NCBI RefSeq assembly: GCF_027595985.1
Contig: NC_073302.1
Location: forward strand, 11,836,890 to 11,900,889
DNA: 64,000 nucleotides
Direction of reading: 5' to 3'
Source: Sorex araneus
Lineage: Eukaryota > Chordata > Mammalia > Eulipotyphla > Soricidae
Part shown: in pieces, positions 20,993-32,136 of the stretch
How the letters are laid out: each line of letters begins with the position of its first letter
Position numbering within the stretch: the first letter of the stretch is position 1
The notes under the pieces: model-generated
Told to the model about the DNA's origin: nothing
Databases searched by the model: none
The model's input: only the letters and a program-made list of their open reading frames with translations
Made by a program: the position numbers and the translations under genes

Positions 20993-21724
20993 TATGTGTG
21001 TGTGTGTGTGTGGCCACAAGACTGTTTAATGGGAGCTGGATGAATGTAATGTTTACGGCTTGAAATAAAGATGCTCTGTGTAAATCTTGAACTTAGGGGG
21101 AGGGAGGGTGGGCAGGCGCAGAGGTATCCACTTGTCTGTCTGTCTGTCCGTCTGTTCTTCCCTTCTCTCTTTCCCTCATCTCTGAGCTGCAGAGACTGGA
21201 GCCTCCCCTGGGACTTTGGTGACCCCCCTCGCTGGGACATGTTTATCTGACGGCTGGTTGGCTGTATCGTGTACTTCCTTTCCCGTTTGTCATCATTTTG
21301 TTACATACGTGCTGACCCTTTCCTTTCCCCCTCCCCCCCTGGGAAAACACAGTGAGTAAATAATCGTTGGTACTGAAAGCAGCAGCAGGCTTGGGGCCCA
21401 GAATAACTGATGTTTACGGCTTTTCTTTTCTCGATGGACAACAGAAAAGTCAGAACCTAAATCCAACAGCACATAAAGCCAAGAGACAAACATGAAATGA
21501 CCCTCCCCCGCCCCGGCCTCCCTCCCCAAATCCTCGATTTACAAACAAACCTGAGAATCAAGCCACAGAGGGAAGACTGAAGGAAGAAGCAAAGGGGAGC
21601 ACCTTGGTCAGGGCAAGAAGGGGACAGAGAGAGCAGGGCGGAGGGAGAGAAGAGAAAAGGGCCAGGGGCTGGTGGGAGGGTTTTTTTTTTTTTTAATAAA
21701 CCCTGTTCTTTCCAGAGAAATAAA
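20993..21724. other. Single-copy stretch, nothing recognised
   Basis: Starts with a short (GT)n. Open frames here show no family resemblance. Confidence 0.4.
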
Positions 21725-21739
21725 GGTGTGGGGTCTTTT

Positions 21740-21917
21740 TTTCTTTCTTTCTTTTCTTTTTGGGTCACACCCAGCAATGCTCAGGGATTACTCCTGGCTC
21801 ATACACTCAGGAATTACTCCTCGCAGTGCTGGAGGGACCATATGGGATGCTGGGAATCGAACCCAAGTCAGCCTCGTGCAAGGCAAATGCCCTCCCCTGC
21901 TATTGCTCCAGCCCCGT
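21740..21917 (-). mobile_element. SorA SINE, first of two at one site
   Basis: Antisense, TTTCTTTCTTTC-rich tail. Bounded by GGTGTGGGGTCTTTT at 21725-21739 and 21918-21932. Confidence 0.95.
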
Positions 21918-21932
21918 GGTGTGGGGTCTTTT

Positions 21933-22116
21933 TTCTGTTGTTGTTGTTTTGCTTTTTGGGTCACACCTGATGATGCACAGGGATTATTCCTGGCTCTGCA
22001 CTCAAGAATTACTCCTGGTGGTGCTCAGGGGACCATATGGGATGCTGGGAATCGAACCCAGGTTGGCCACATGCAAGGCAAACGCCCTATCCGCTGTGCT
22101 ATCACTCCAGCCCCGT
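21933..22116 (-). mobile_element. SorA SINE, second of two at one site
   Basis: Antisense. Shares the middle target copy with its neighbour and is followed by a third copy, GGTGTGGGGTCTTT, at 22117-22130. Confidence 0.95.
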
Positions 22117-22154
22117 GGTGTGGGGTCTTTAACTTCATCTAGAACTGTTTTCTC

Positions 22155-22340
22155 CGGGCCGGTGTGATAGAACAGTGGATAGGGCACTCACTTTGCACGA
22201 GACTGACCTGGGTTCAACCCGCACCATTCCATATGGTCCCCCAGCCCTGCCGGGAGTGATCCCTGACCACAGAGCCGGGGGTCAGCCCTGAGCATAGGTG
22301 GGTGTGACTCAAAAACCAATAAAAAAGGGGGGAAAAAAAA
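22155..22340 (+). mobile_element. SorA SINE, moderately diverged
   Basis: GGGCCGGTGTGATAGAACAGTGG head; GGTTCAACCC B-box; GTGGGTGTGACTCAAAAA tail. Confidence 0.82.
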
Positions 22341-22580
22341 TCTAAGCTTACTCTCCTTTACCCAGGTTATGGGAGACTCCTGGCTTGTTTGATCAAATAT
22401 TTCCCATTGTCTTTGGCTGATCCAAAAATCTCTTTTTCTAATTGGGTGCAAATGGACTATTTTACAGATTTTATAGAATCCACACTGGAACTAACAAGGC
22501 TTGGTGTTCTCTTTTGTGGGCTTTGAGGTGTCAACTGGTCGAATTGGAGCCAACAGGATTCTGACCTCCTTGTTAGGAAT

Positions 22581-23130
22581 CTTCCCTCCCTCCCTCCCTC
22601 CTCTCTTCTTCTCATCCTCCCTCCCTCCCATCATCTCTCCCTCCCTCCCTCCCTCCCTCCTTCCCTATCTTCTCATCCTCCCTCCCTCCCATCTTCTCTC
22701 CCTCCCTTCCTCCCTCCCTCCCTCCCTCTCTTTTTCTCATCCTCCCTCCCTCCCTCCCTCCCTCCCTCCCTCCCTCCCTCCCTCCCTCCCTCCCTCCCTC
22801 CCTCCCTCCCTCTCTCCCTCTCTTTTTCTCATTCTCCCTCCCTCCCTCCCTCCCTCCCTCCCTCCCTCCCTCCCTCCCTCCCTCCCCTCTTCTTCTCATC
22901 CTCTCTCCCTCCCATCTTCTCTCCCTCCCTCCCTCCCTCCCTCCCTCCTTCTCATCCTCCCTCCCTCTCCATCCTCTCTCCCTCCCTACCTCCCTCTGTC
23001 CCTCCCTCCCTCCCTTCCTTCCTTCCTTCCTTCCTTCCTTCCTTCCTTCCTTCCTTCCTTCCTTCCTTCCTTCCTTCCTTCCTTCCTTCCTTCCTTCCTT
23101 CCTTCCTTCCTTCCTTCCTCTTTCTCTCCT
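22581..23130. repeat. Long (CCCT)n / (CCTT)n tract
   Basis: About 550 bp of nearly pure pyrimidine with repeated CTTCTCATCCTC interruptions, ending in ~30 TTCC units. Abuts the tail of an antisense SINE. The long Pro/Ser and Arg/Glu/Gly frames on either strand are artefacts. Confidence 0.97.
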
Positions 23131-23149
23131 TCTCTCTTTCTTTCTTTTG

Positions 23150-23311
23150 TTTACAGGCCACACCCGGTGATACTCAGGGCTTACTCCAGGCTCTGTACTC
23201 AGGAATGACTCCTGGCAGTGCTCGGGGGACCATACGGCACGCTGGGGATCAAATCCTGGTCGGCTGTGTGCAAGACAAGCGCCCTACCCATTGTACTATC
23301 GTTCTGGCCCG
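23150..23311 (-). mobile_element. SorA SINE
   Basis: Antisense: GGCCACACCCGGTGATACTCAGGG to CTATCGTTCTGGCCC. Its tail side runs into the pyrimidine tract. Confidence 0.82.
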
Positions 23312-23988
23312 AATCTAGCTTTCTATCCCGTCGCTGCTACTGAAGCATCATCCAAGATAAAAGTAGAAAAACGACTGGGTGGAAAAGAGGCGCCTTATGC
23401 AGCGAAACAGCTTCCGTGCAGGAGGGCTGCCCGCTGGCCTGGCCGGGCAGGGGGAGAGCTCCAAGCCGAGCGCGTTTGGCTGGATTTCAGTGCAGCAGGG
23501 ACAGCGGCGTCTGTCGCAGCCTGTAGACAGTGTAGTTGCTCTTGCTCATAAGGGACAATGCAGGGGCTCCGCGTTTCCCCTCTGCTGTCCCCCAGCTCAG
23601 GGAACCCGGGTGACGCATGCCATAACCCCATTGGGGCCCTTCCTGGCCACATTATCACCAGACTTTGGACTAGATAAAGCTGGTCACGGGCTCGCCCAAA
23701 GCTCCGTTCCCTGGGGTGGGAGACTCCCGTCGTGCCTGCCGGGCCCCTGCCCTTGGCTTGGACGGTTGGACCAGCCGCGCCTCTGCTCTGCGACTATCAG
23801 CGGTCCTCGTGGACTCGGGGAAGGTCACGGTTACATGCCTCTGTGACCCTGGTAACGAGAACGGCCGAGTGGCGGGTCAGTTGCCACCGCGCCACCCCCT
23901 CGACGTCCCCGAGGAATGCGATGTATTTCCCAGCAAGCTCTGCGGACAGAAGGCGCAGCAACCCGTGGACTCTGCTCTGTATGTGTGT
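23312..23988. other. Single-copy stretch, moderately GC-rich
   Basis: Open frames of up to 199 codons overlap on both strands, but none resembles a known family. Confidence 0.4.
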
Positions 23989-24153
23989 CTGGTTTGGGGG
24001 CCTCACTGGGCAGTGCTCAGAGTTCACCGCTGGCTCCGCACTCAGGACTCACTCCTGGAGGTGCTCCAGGGGCTGGACAGAGGGATGGGGATCCAACCCA
24101 GGGGGGCCGCGTGCAAGGCCAGTGCCCTACCCCTGTGCTATCTCTCTGGCCCC
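23989..24153 (-). mobile_element. SINE, diverged variant
   Basis: Antisense: GGGGGCCTCACTGGGCAGTGCTCAGAG to GCTATCTCTCTGGCCCC. Confidence 0.7.
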
Positions 24154-24469
24154 ATCCCGCTGCTTCTTGCCCCCCAGGCTCACAGCAGAGGCCCCCAGCT
24201 CAGGCTGGCGATACCCGTCATGATGCGGGACGGGTGTGGCACGGCGCCTGCTGGAGAGCAGACTCAGCGGCCGGCCCCTCCTCGCCCTGCCTGGGCCTCA
24301 CAGGTGCGGAGTTAGGACTAATGAGCCCTGAGGGCCTCTGCGATGCGGAGATTGGGCCCGAAGAGCTGCATGAGCACAGGTGCACACAGGGACACTCGGG
24401 CACGGGATAAACTGGCCCCGCCTCAGGGCCTTTGCAGGGAACCGTGGATTCTCAGACAGGCGCAAAATT

Positions 24470-24790
24470 TTCCTTCCTTCCTTCCTTCCTTCCTTCCTTC
24501 CTTCCTTCCTTCCTTCCTTCCTTCCTTCCTTCCTTCCTTCCTTCCTTCCTTCCTTCCTTCCTTCCTTCCCTCCCTCCCCTCCTTCCTTCCTTCCCTCCCC
24601 TCCTTCCCTCCTTCCCTTCTTCCCTTCTTCCCTCCTTCCCTCCTTCCCTCCTTCCCTCCTTCCCTCCCTCCCTCCCTCCCTCCCTCCCTCTCTCCCTTCC
24701 CTCCTTCCTTCCTTCCCTCCCTCCTTCCTTCCTTGCTTCCTTCCTTCCCTCTTTCTCTCTTTATTTCTTTTCTTTATTTCTTTCGTTTTC
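24470..24790. repeat. (CCTT)n / (CCCT)n tract
   Basis: About 24 perfect TTCC units, then mixed CCCTCCTT cycles. Confidence 0.97.
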
Positions 24791-25029
24791 CAGTGTCCAG
24801 ACCTCTCCACCCAGCCTTCTCAGGCTCCTTGTTCATTCCCACGGAGAAGGATTTCAGAAGAGGAAGTGAAACAAAGTGCTATTGTTGGGGAGATAACAGG
24901 CAGAAGAGGAAACCCCGCACAGTCGAAGACAGGACTCACACCTCCCACACTGGGACACGGTGACTCCACAAAGACAGGTGTCCTGCTTGCTTCTGCAATG
25001 GTCAGTTTTATAGGTTTTTAATTACCAAC

Positions 25030-25282
25030 CAGGACTGGAGCGATAGCATAGCGGGTAGGGCATTTGCTTTGCATGCGTCTGACCTGGGTTCGATTCCGCC
25101 GCCCCTCTCAGAGAGCCCAGCAAGCTATCGAGAGTATCCTGCCCACGCGGCAAAGCCTGGCAAGCTCCTCGTGGTGTATTCGATACGCCAAAACCAGTAA
25201 CAAGTCTCACAATGGAGACGTTACTGGTGCCTGCAGGAGCAAATCGATGAACAATGGACCGACAGTGACAGTCTGACAGTGC
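25030..25282 (+). mobile_element. SorB SINE with target-site duplication
   Basis: Sense, full length; TAATTACCAAC at 25019-25029 and 25283-25293. Useful as a SorB reference copy. Confidence 0.95.
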
Positions 25283-25339
25283 TAATTACCAACGGGGGGG
25301 GGGGGGGGGCTTTCTGTGTAGATAATCCCTTGCTAGGGT

Positions 25340-25586
25340 ATTGCCAAGGGCTCAAGACCTTGAACTTTCTGAAAATTCCAGGTCTTCTGGCGTTGGGGTG
25401 GCAACCTGCCCCACTACCCCGCACTTCGGGAAGCCCCAGCAGACACACCCACACCCACGTCTCACACCACCACCCCTGCCACCACGACATGAGCTCATCC
25501 ACTGGCCTGTTCCAGACACCCCAATTCAACCGTGCCACCCTGTAAGCTCACTGCCCAGTTAAATATTCTGAATTTTCTTCTTCTTT
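25340..25586 (+). mobile_element. L1-like element (type C), sense fragment
   Basis: CTTTCTGAAAATTCCAGG ... GCTCACTGCCCAGTTAAATATTCTG matches, in sense, the antisense type-C copies (GAGC/ACTGCCCGGTTAAA). Confidence 0.5.
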
Positions 25587-25589
25587 TTT

Positions 25590-26800
25590 TTTTTTAAATA
25601 ATAATCAAAAAGGAAAAGACAGATTGGGTGGTCTTCTTTCTCCTCTTTCTTTTCTTCTTATAAAACATTTTTAAAAAACACATTATCCACCATGGTTTCC
25701 ACAGTTGGTCATAATACAGTTATTTTAGGCAGTCAATATTCCAACACCAATCCCGACCCCCCAGTGTGACCTTCCCTCTACCATTGTCCGTGGCTTCCTG
25801 CCCCCCCTCCCCATCTCCCATCCCCCCTCCCCCCACCCCCTTACCCCCGTTCCAGTCTACCTCTATAGCAGGCACAAAAGAATTTATTTTCTATTGCTTG
25901 TTACAACCAAATGGCTGGTGGAATGATTGAAGAATACTTTAGTCAGGGAAAATTTGTTGGAAAATTGTTAGATCTCACCATGGGGTTATTGAAGTCACTG
26001 TCTGAGGCCCTACTAAGCTCGTGGTCGCTAAATCTTCTGTGTTGATTTTTTTTTTCTTTTTGGGTCACACCCGGCGATGCACAGGGGTTACTCCTGGCTC
26101 ATGCACTCAGGAATTTCTTCTGGTGGTGCTTGGGGGACCATATGGGATGCTGGGAATCGAACCCGGGTTGGCCGCGTGCAAGGCAAATGCACTACCCGCT
26201 GTGCTATTGTTCCAGCCCCTTCTGTGTTGATTTTCTTTATTAAGTGTAGCGGGTTCGAGGCTACTTTCTCATCTGATTGGCTGTGCTCCTCTCGGGCTGT
26301 CGGTGTGATGGGATTCGGAGCTGTCACACGGCCGCAGAAGCCAGCACGGGTGCCAGAACTCCAGGAACTGTAGAACTGGGCTGGTGGGTTTTGGAGGCTT
26401 GGCTTGGCGTGTGTCTCTTCTGAGATTAGTGAACCTGTAAAACGGGGCTGTTGTTTACACAGCATGGCTCCAACACTCTGGGGCTGGGGCGGGGGAAGGC
26501 TTCCTGCCGGCCCCAACTCCAAGAAAACCCGGGAATTCTCAGCCTGAAAAATAGTGTGCCCGGAAATTTTCGTTGACTGGGCGCCTCTGCAGAGATTAGC
26601 TGTGAAGCAGCGAAGTTGGGGCAGTTTGCACGGTTTACTCGGCGCCGGCAGGTTTACCTGTGGGGGGGGGGTGGGGGGGTGCCGCAGCCTGGGCTCCAGC
26701 TGGGTGGGGACTCGACCCTCCCTCCTCCCGGGAGCACCCTGGAGTTTTCAGTTGGGAGACGCTCGGACCATGAGTCTCAGCGCTTAGGCTAGCGTTGCTT
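25590..26800 (-). mobile_element. L1-like element (type C), antisense, with nested SINE
   Basis: GGTCATAATACAGTTATTTTAGGCAG, TCAATATTCCAACACCAATCC, TTAGATCTCACCATGGGG, CCAGAACTCCAGGAACTG. Opposite in direction to the fragment on its left. Confidence 0.65.
26050..26218 (-). mobile_element. SorA SINE with target-site duplication
   Basis: CTTCTGTGTTGATTTT at 26034-26049 and 26219-26234. Confidence 0.96.
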
Positions 26801-26892
26801 CCTAAGACTGGTGGTGAAGCCGGCCCTTTGTTTAAGCGGTGGCAGCTGCGGAGTGTTATTCTCTCTTCTCTTCTTATTAAAGCGAGCGTCGT

Positions 26893-27010
26893 GGTCTGGG
26901 GCCAGACCTGGCAGTGCACAGGCCTGATTACTGGCTCGGTGCTCAGACATCCCTCCCGGCAGTGCTGGGGGTGCCCGGGGCCCAACTGGGGTGGCTCTCG
27001 CAAACTCCTT
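26893..27010 (-). mobile_element. SINE, partial diverged copy
   Basis: GGGGCCAGACCTGGCAGTGCACAGGCC and CTCCCGGCAGTGCTGGG; the head is not recognisable. Confidence 0.5.
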
Positions 27011-27049
27011 ACTCCTGGACTACTCCGGCGTGGTTTTCTTCCATGTTCT

Positions 27050-27221
27050 TTTTTTTTTTTTGGGGGGGTCACACCTGGCAATGCACAGGGGTTACTCCTG
27101 GCTCTGTACTCAGGAATCACCCCTGGCGGTGTTCAGGGGACCATATGGGATGTTGGGAATCGAACCCAGGTTGGCCACGTGCCAGGCAAACGCCCTCCCC
27201 GCTGTGCTATCACTCCAGCCC
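27050..27221 (-). mobile_element. SorA SINE
   Basis: Antisense, complete. Flanks CTTCCATGTTCTT and CTTCCTCCATGCTCTT suggest an imperfect target-site duplication. Confidence 0.92.
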
Positions 27222-27359
27222 CTTCCTCCATGCTCTTATTATGTGCTGTGGAGTCTCCTCTCCTGAGGGGGGTGAAACCCTCTCGGGGCGGGCACTGCCT
27301 TTACCTGCCTTCCTTCACGCTCGGTTTCTCCAAATTGGGGGCCAGTGTTCCCGTTCCTG

Positions 27360-28228
27360 GCTGAGAGCTCCAGGGCCCTCTCAGAGGGGTTGGCCAGCGT
27401 CTGCCCTCACAAAGCCCCCACAGTCTCTCCCACCCCTCCCAGCCGCCGCCAGGCCTCAGGCCTGAGCCTCACAGGGAAACTCATCTGCAGAGAACTCGGA
27501 TCCCTTTGGCTGAAAACACTCTGGGCCTTCTTGGCATCCGGATGGGTGACCTCCCAGCACCTCCCCCTATGTCAGGAAGATCTGCCAGCCACGCCCACCC
27601 ACCCCCTGCCGCCACACACACTCATCTACCGGACCTTTTTCCAGAAACTCACAAATAAATCTCGAAAGAGATCAACGAGCTGCAAAAATCTCTCGGACAC
27701 CGTACCCGGCTGAGACCTCTGGGGTGTCTGGGGGGGGGGTGTCACAAGCCAGTTCCTGCCCCGACAAAGCCCCAGCAGTCACTCCCACACCCCACCACCA
27801 CTGCCATGCTGGCAGCCAGACTGCCCAGCTAAATATTCTGCATTTTCTGGAACAACATCTCCAAAGTCTACCATACTGACATCTCAGTAGCAGCACACCA
27901 GCTTGGAGTTGCTGTAAGACAGAAGCCGACCAATCTTGACTAACGAAACTATTAACACAGAAGGCTTAACTCTTGGGGCTGGAGCAATAGTACAGCCGGT
28001 AGAGCGTTTGCCTTGCACACAACTGACCCTCGTTCAATCTTCCACCTCCCGTATGGTCCCCTGAGCCTGGAGTAAGCCCTGAGCATTGCCCAGTGTGACC
28101 CAAAAAGCCAAAAAAAAAAAAAAAAAGGTTTAACTCTCAACCACAGCTTAGTAAACCCTCAGTCAAGGACTTAATTGTCCCCGTGGTGAGATACAATAAT
28201 TTTCTATGGAAATATAGTTTGATTTAAT
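27360..28228 (+). mobile_element. L1-like element (type C), sense
   Basis: CAAATAAATCTCGAAAGAGATCAACGAG is the sense form of the CTCTTTTGAGATTTAT landmark; then GACTGCCCAGCTAAATATTCTG and CCCCGTGGTGAGATACAA. Left limit approximate. Confidence 0.6.
27975..28126 (+). mobile_element. SorA SINE nested in type-C element
   Basis: Sense, slightly shortened middle, long A-tail. GGCTTAACTCT and GGTTTAACTCT on its two sides look like a target-site duplication. Confidence 0.88.
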
Positions 28229-28402
28229 TTTTTTTTTTTGCTTTTTGGGTCACACCTGGCAATGCACAGGGGTTACTCCTGGCTCTGTACTCAGGAATCA
28301 CCCCTGGCGGTGCTCAGGGGACCATATGGGATGCTGGGAATCGAACCCCGGTTGGCCGCATGCAAGGCAAACGCCCTACCCACTGTGCTATTATTCCAGC
28401 CC
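28229..28402 (-). mobile_element. SorA SINE
   Basis: Antisense, full length, T-tail to TTATTCCAGCCCC. Confidence 0.93.
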
Positions 28403-29295
28403 CTATTTTGATCATCCCATTCGCCATTTAGTGGGAACAAACAATGTAAGATACATCACTGTGGACCTGCTACGGGGACAGGCTGGAGGCTGGTTGGGGA
28501 AATGGTGACAGTGATGCTGGGATTGATTGCCTCTAACAAACCGTCATGAGCAACTTGGTAAACCATGGTGTTTAAATAAAGGGGGAGGGTAAAAAACCCA
28601 ACAAAATAAAGGGGGGGTCCAGCCTTCAGCCTTCATGGTGGTGAAAGAGTAACTTTTTGTAATTTGGGAGCATAGCTTGGTTCGATTACTTACCCAATTC
28701 CATTGCCAAGGTGTTTCCCCTACCTGCTTGCTTGTCTGCCTCAAATTCTAACCAGGACCCTCTCTGTCAATGAACAACTTTGCACATGAGTGGACAGGGG
28801 TTCTCTGGCCTGTCTGCCCATGCAGGTGGTCACTCCAGAGAGGGCCTCAGCCGTTGGTGACCCTGAATCTTTGCAGATGGGTAAAGCACACACCCATCAT
28901 CTGAGAACTCCTCTGCCTGTTGTCATGCCAGGGAAGATCGTCTCCAGCAAGCGTCTGAACTCTGCTCTCAGGACCTCTCGGAAGCCGTGTCCCCGCGACA
29001 CCCAGCGAGTGGGGGCCGGGGAGAGGCGATGCTCTGGACCCTGAGACCAGGGATGTTCCACGGGGCTGGGCTTCATTTCCCAGTTTCTGTCTGCCTCCTT
29101 GGCGGGAGGCATGGGGCTGTTTGGGAATTCAGGTGTGTTCTGCCAGAAGTAAGAGGTGGAGGGGGACCTGTGTCCTCCCCTTTGCAGCCCTTCCCACAGG
29201 TGCTCCTGCCCGCCAGGGTCCTTGCACTGGGCCTGCGGCCAGGAGACTGGGCAGCTCTTGCCTTTAGGGGCTTGGTCCTCTGAAGGTGGGAATAG
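28403..29295. other. Single-copy stretch, nothing recognised
   Basis: No repeat or coding signal beyond short chance frames. Confidence 0.4.
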
Positions 29296-29298
29296 AGC

Positions 29299-29501
29299 AG
29301 GGTGTGTGTGTGTGTGTGTGTGTTAGGGTGGGGTGGAGGGGTTGCTTCCTGCTGTCTGTTCCCTGATCCTTTCCTAGTTACCACTTCCCAGGGGAGTATG
29401 TGTGTGTACGTGTGCGTGTGTGTATGTGTGTGTGTGTTAGCGTGGGGGTGAGGGTTGCTCCCTGCTGTTCCCTGATCCTTTCCTAGTTCCCACTTCCCAG
29501 G

Positions 29502-29558
<57 letters not shown>

Positions 29559-29620
29559 GCGTGGGGGTGAGGGTTGCTCCCTGCTGTTCCCTGATCCTTT
29601 CCTAGTTCCCACTTCCCAGG

Positions 29621-29663
<43 letters not shown>

Positions 29664-29725
29664 GCATGGGGGTGGGGGTTGCTCCCTGCTGTTCCCTCAT
29701 CCTTTCCTAGTTCCCACCTCCCACG
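29299..29725. repeat. Four-copy tandem repeat joined by (GT)n
   Basis: Four units of ~75 bp (GTTGCTCCCTGCTGTTCCCTG ... TTTCCTAGTTCCCACTTCCC), each preceded by a (GT)n of different length. The last units are nearly identical; the first is most diverged (TTGCTTCCTGCTGTCTGTTCC). Confidence 0.95.
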
Positions 29726-30282
29726 CCTGCTCGCCTGCTCCCCTCCCCCGCTTCCTCCTATCCACAGCTGCCTCTTCCCTGGAAACTCTCCACTGAAGCT
29801 GTCACCTCCATGAAGCTCTCTCGGAACGGCAGGGCTTGCCTCCTCTTCTTTTATTAAAAAAAAAAAAGAATCAAATGTATGATCACAATATGCCATAGAA
29901 TATCACTCTCGGGAGGGAAACGCTTTCAACATTGGAACTGGCCCATGCCGACATATGTTCTTACTCAAGAGCTTCTGAACAGGACGTCTCCTGCCGCTTT
30001 TTCCTTCTTATTAAAGCGTAATTGCCATGTGGCGCTGTCTGAGTGCCGGTGAACAGGCAGCAATCGGACCCTTGTCTGTGCTATGGCCTGATTGCCCAAG
30101 CAAGTGGACTTCTCTCACAGCAATTTCTTGTGCTTGCGACACGGCCCTGAGTAGCCTTGGACCCTGGGCTGTAGACTCTCCCTGAGTCTTGCTTCCCAGC
30201 TGGAAATCTGTACCCCTGTCTCCTCTTCACCCATGTCACCGCCCCGACATGCACGAGCCCCCTGTCTGTTCTCCGTATCCGT
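29726..30282. other. Single-copy stretch, nothing recognised
   Basis: A-run at ~29856; no gene signal. Confidence 0.4.
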
Positions 30283-30297
30283 GACTATTATGTTTTA

Positions 30298-30488
30298 TTA
30301 TTTATTTATGTATTTATTTATCTGCTTTGTGGGTCAAACCCAACGATGCTCAGGGGTGACTCCTGGCTTTGCACTCAGGAATTACTCCTGGTGGTGCTTG
30401 GGGGACCAAATGGGATGCCGGGGATTGAACCCTGGGTCAGCCGTGTGCAAGGCGAACGCCCTACCCGCTGTGCTATGGCTCCGGCCCC
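30298..30488 (-). mobile_element. SorA SINE with target-site duplication
   Basis: Antisense with (TTTA)n tail. GACTATTATGTTTTA ends at 30297 and GACTACTGTGTTTTA starts at 30489 (two mismatches). Confidence 0.9.
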
Positions 30489-30555
30489 GACTACTGTGTT
30501 TTAGGTTCCACGTTTAAGTCAAATCACAGAAAATTGATCTTTGCCTTTCTTTCTT

Positions 30556-30719
30556 GGTTTACGGGCCACGCTTGGTAGAGCTCAGGGCTTACTCCCGCCT
30601 TTACACTCAGATGGCTACTGGTGATGGTCAGGAGACCACATGGGGTGCCGGGAATTGGGGTGCCAGGGTGGGCCCCGTGCAAGGCAAGTACCCAACCCAC
30701 TGGACTATCTCTCCAGCCC
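30556..30719 (-). mobile_element. SorA SINE, diverged
   Basis: GGGCCACGCTTGGTAGAGCTCAGGG to CTATCTCTCCAGCCC. Confidence 0.75.
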
Positions 30720-31016
30720 TGAGAATTTGTCCTCTCCTGTCTGACTGACCTCACCACGTAAGCATAGTGCCCAGGGTTCCAGGCGGGGAGCAGCTGTCCC
30801 CTCAGGACGCAACACAGGGCTTCATATATATTTACACACGACCGCGTGGGGCCGGGGAGTAACCCTTGGCCTTTTGCTCCAACCTTTGAACCGTCTCGGG
30901 CCCTCCCTGTCACTTTGCCCACTGGTGACAACCTGCTGTGTGTCTAAAGAGAAGGGGGTCTGAGCGCGGGCCGTGCTTGGGTTTCAGGTCAAGCCCTGTC
31001 ACTATTTATTTATTTC

Positions 31017-31185
31017 CCTTGGTTTGGGGGCCACCACTGGCAATGCTCAGGGGCTCCTCCTGGCGCTGTGCTCAAGAGCGACCCCTTGCGCTGCTCAGGG
31101 GACACTGTACGGTGCCGAGGACTAGAACCCGGACGGAGGCTGCATGTGGTTGCATGTGAGGCGTGCGCCCGAGCTCCTGCAAGGT
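31017..31185 (-). mobile_element. SINE, diverged variant
   Basis: GGGGGCCACCACTGGCAATGCTCAGGGGCTCC to GTGCGCCCGAGCTCCTGC. Confidence 0.6.
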
Positions 31186-31204
31186 GTCGTCGGACCCAAG
31201 GCTG

Positions 31205-31262
31205 TATGGCTTTCAGGTGTAGAGACCTTGGGTGAGTCACTCCACCTCTCTGGACTCCAGCC
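31205..31262 (-). mobile_element. MIR fragment
   Basis: GAGACCTTGGGTGAGTCACTCCACCTCTCTGGACTCCAG matches the antisense MIR core (GACCTTGGGCAAGTCAC). Confidence 0.6.
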
Positions 31263-31477
31263 CGTTGCCTGTTACGAGCTGAGAGTGAAGACTGAGGAAA
31301 TCAGTCAGGTCAGGGACGGGGAACAAGGTCCCTCCCCCCCCCCCATCACACCGGGTCACGGTGAGGAAGCTTGTGAAGAACTTGCTTTCCTGTTGCATCT
31401 CTGCGGATTGCCCACAACAATCCTGCCTGGCAAGCACTAGGCGGCCCCCACTCCTGCCCGCCACCTCACAGGTCAGG

Positions 31478-31479
<2 letters not shown>

Positions 31480-31522
<43 letters not shown>
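31480..31522. repeat. (GT)n microsatellite
   Basis: About 21 GT units. Confidence 0.96.
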
Positions 31523-31524
<2 letters not shown>

Positions 31525-31979
31525 ATTGTCATGAAGGGGTTTATCCCAGCGGTTCTGGTCAGGGTGGAGGGGAACTCGAACCTGGGCTGGCCTGACGGCA
31601 TAGTCTGTTTCTACAAGCAGAGCAAACCTCCAGGGCCTTAGAGCCAAGGGCTCCCAGACGCCGGCCAGGGCCACTGCAGGGGGGCTTGGGGCCCGGCGCT
31701 GCTCTTGCTCTCCAGGATGTGCTGGCTTGCCGAGTTCCGAGCGTTTGCTCCTCGTCTCCAGGGGGAGGAGCGCAAGGGGCTGCGCGGTGAACAGACCCGT
31801 GGCTTCCTGGCTTTGCTCTGGTTGCCCGGGCAATGCCGCTCCTCTCCTCCGTCCACCCCCCATCTTCCCTTTTGTGTGCTTTGGGGGTGGTCGCTGGGCC
31901 TGCAGTGCTGCGGGCTGCTTCCGTGGACTTGGAGGACTCTGTGGTGCCAGGGATCAACCACCAAGTTCGTGCCCCGCCC

Positions 31980-32130
31980 CCAACACACACACCTGCACAT
32001 ACATGCACACTCACAGGACATGCGTATGCACACGCACCTACGTGCACACACATCCACACACAAGCATACACACATGCACACTCACAGGGCACGTACATAC
32101 ATATTTGTGTACATGTACACATGCTGTAAT
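31980..32130. repeat. CA-rich irregular array
   Basis: CACACACATGCACACTCACAGG-type motifs, the same vocabulary as at 33838 and 44785. Confidence 0.85.
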
Positions 32131-32136
32131 CCCATA

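Noticed and set aside
22501..23208. 235-codon Pro/Ser-rich frame and 183-codon Arg/Glu/Gly frame
   Set aside because: Products of the CCCT/CCTT tract; the same holds at 8.6, 24.4 and 40.2 kb.
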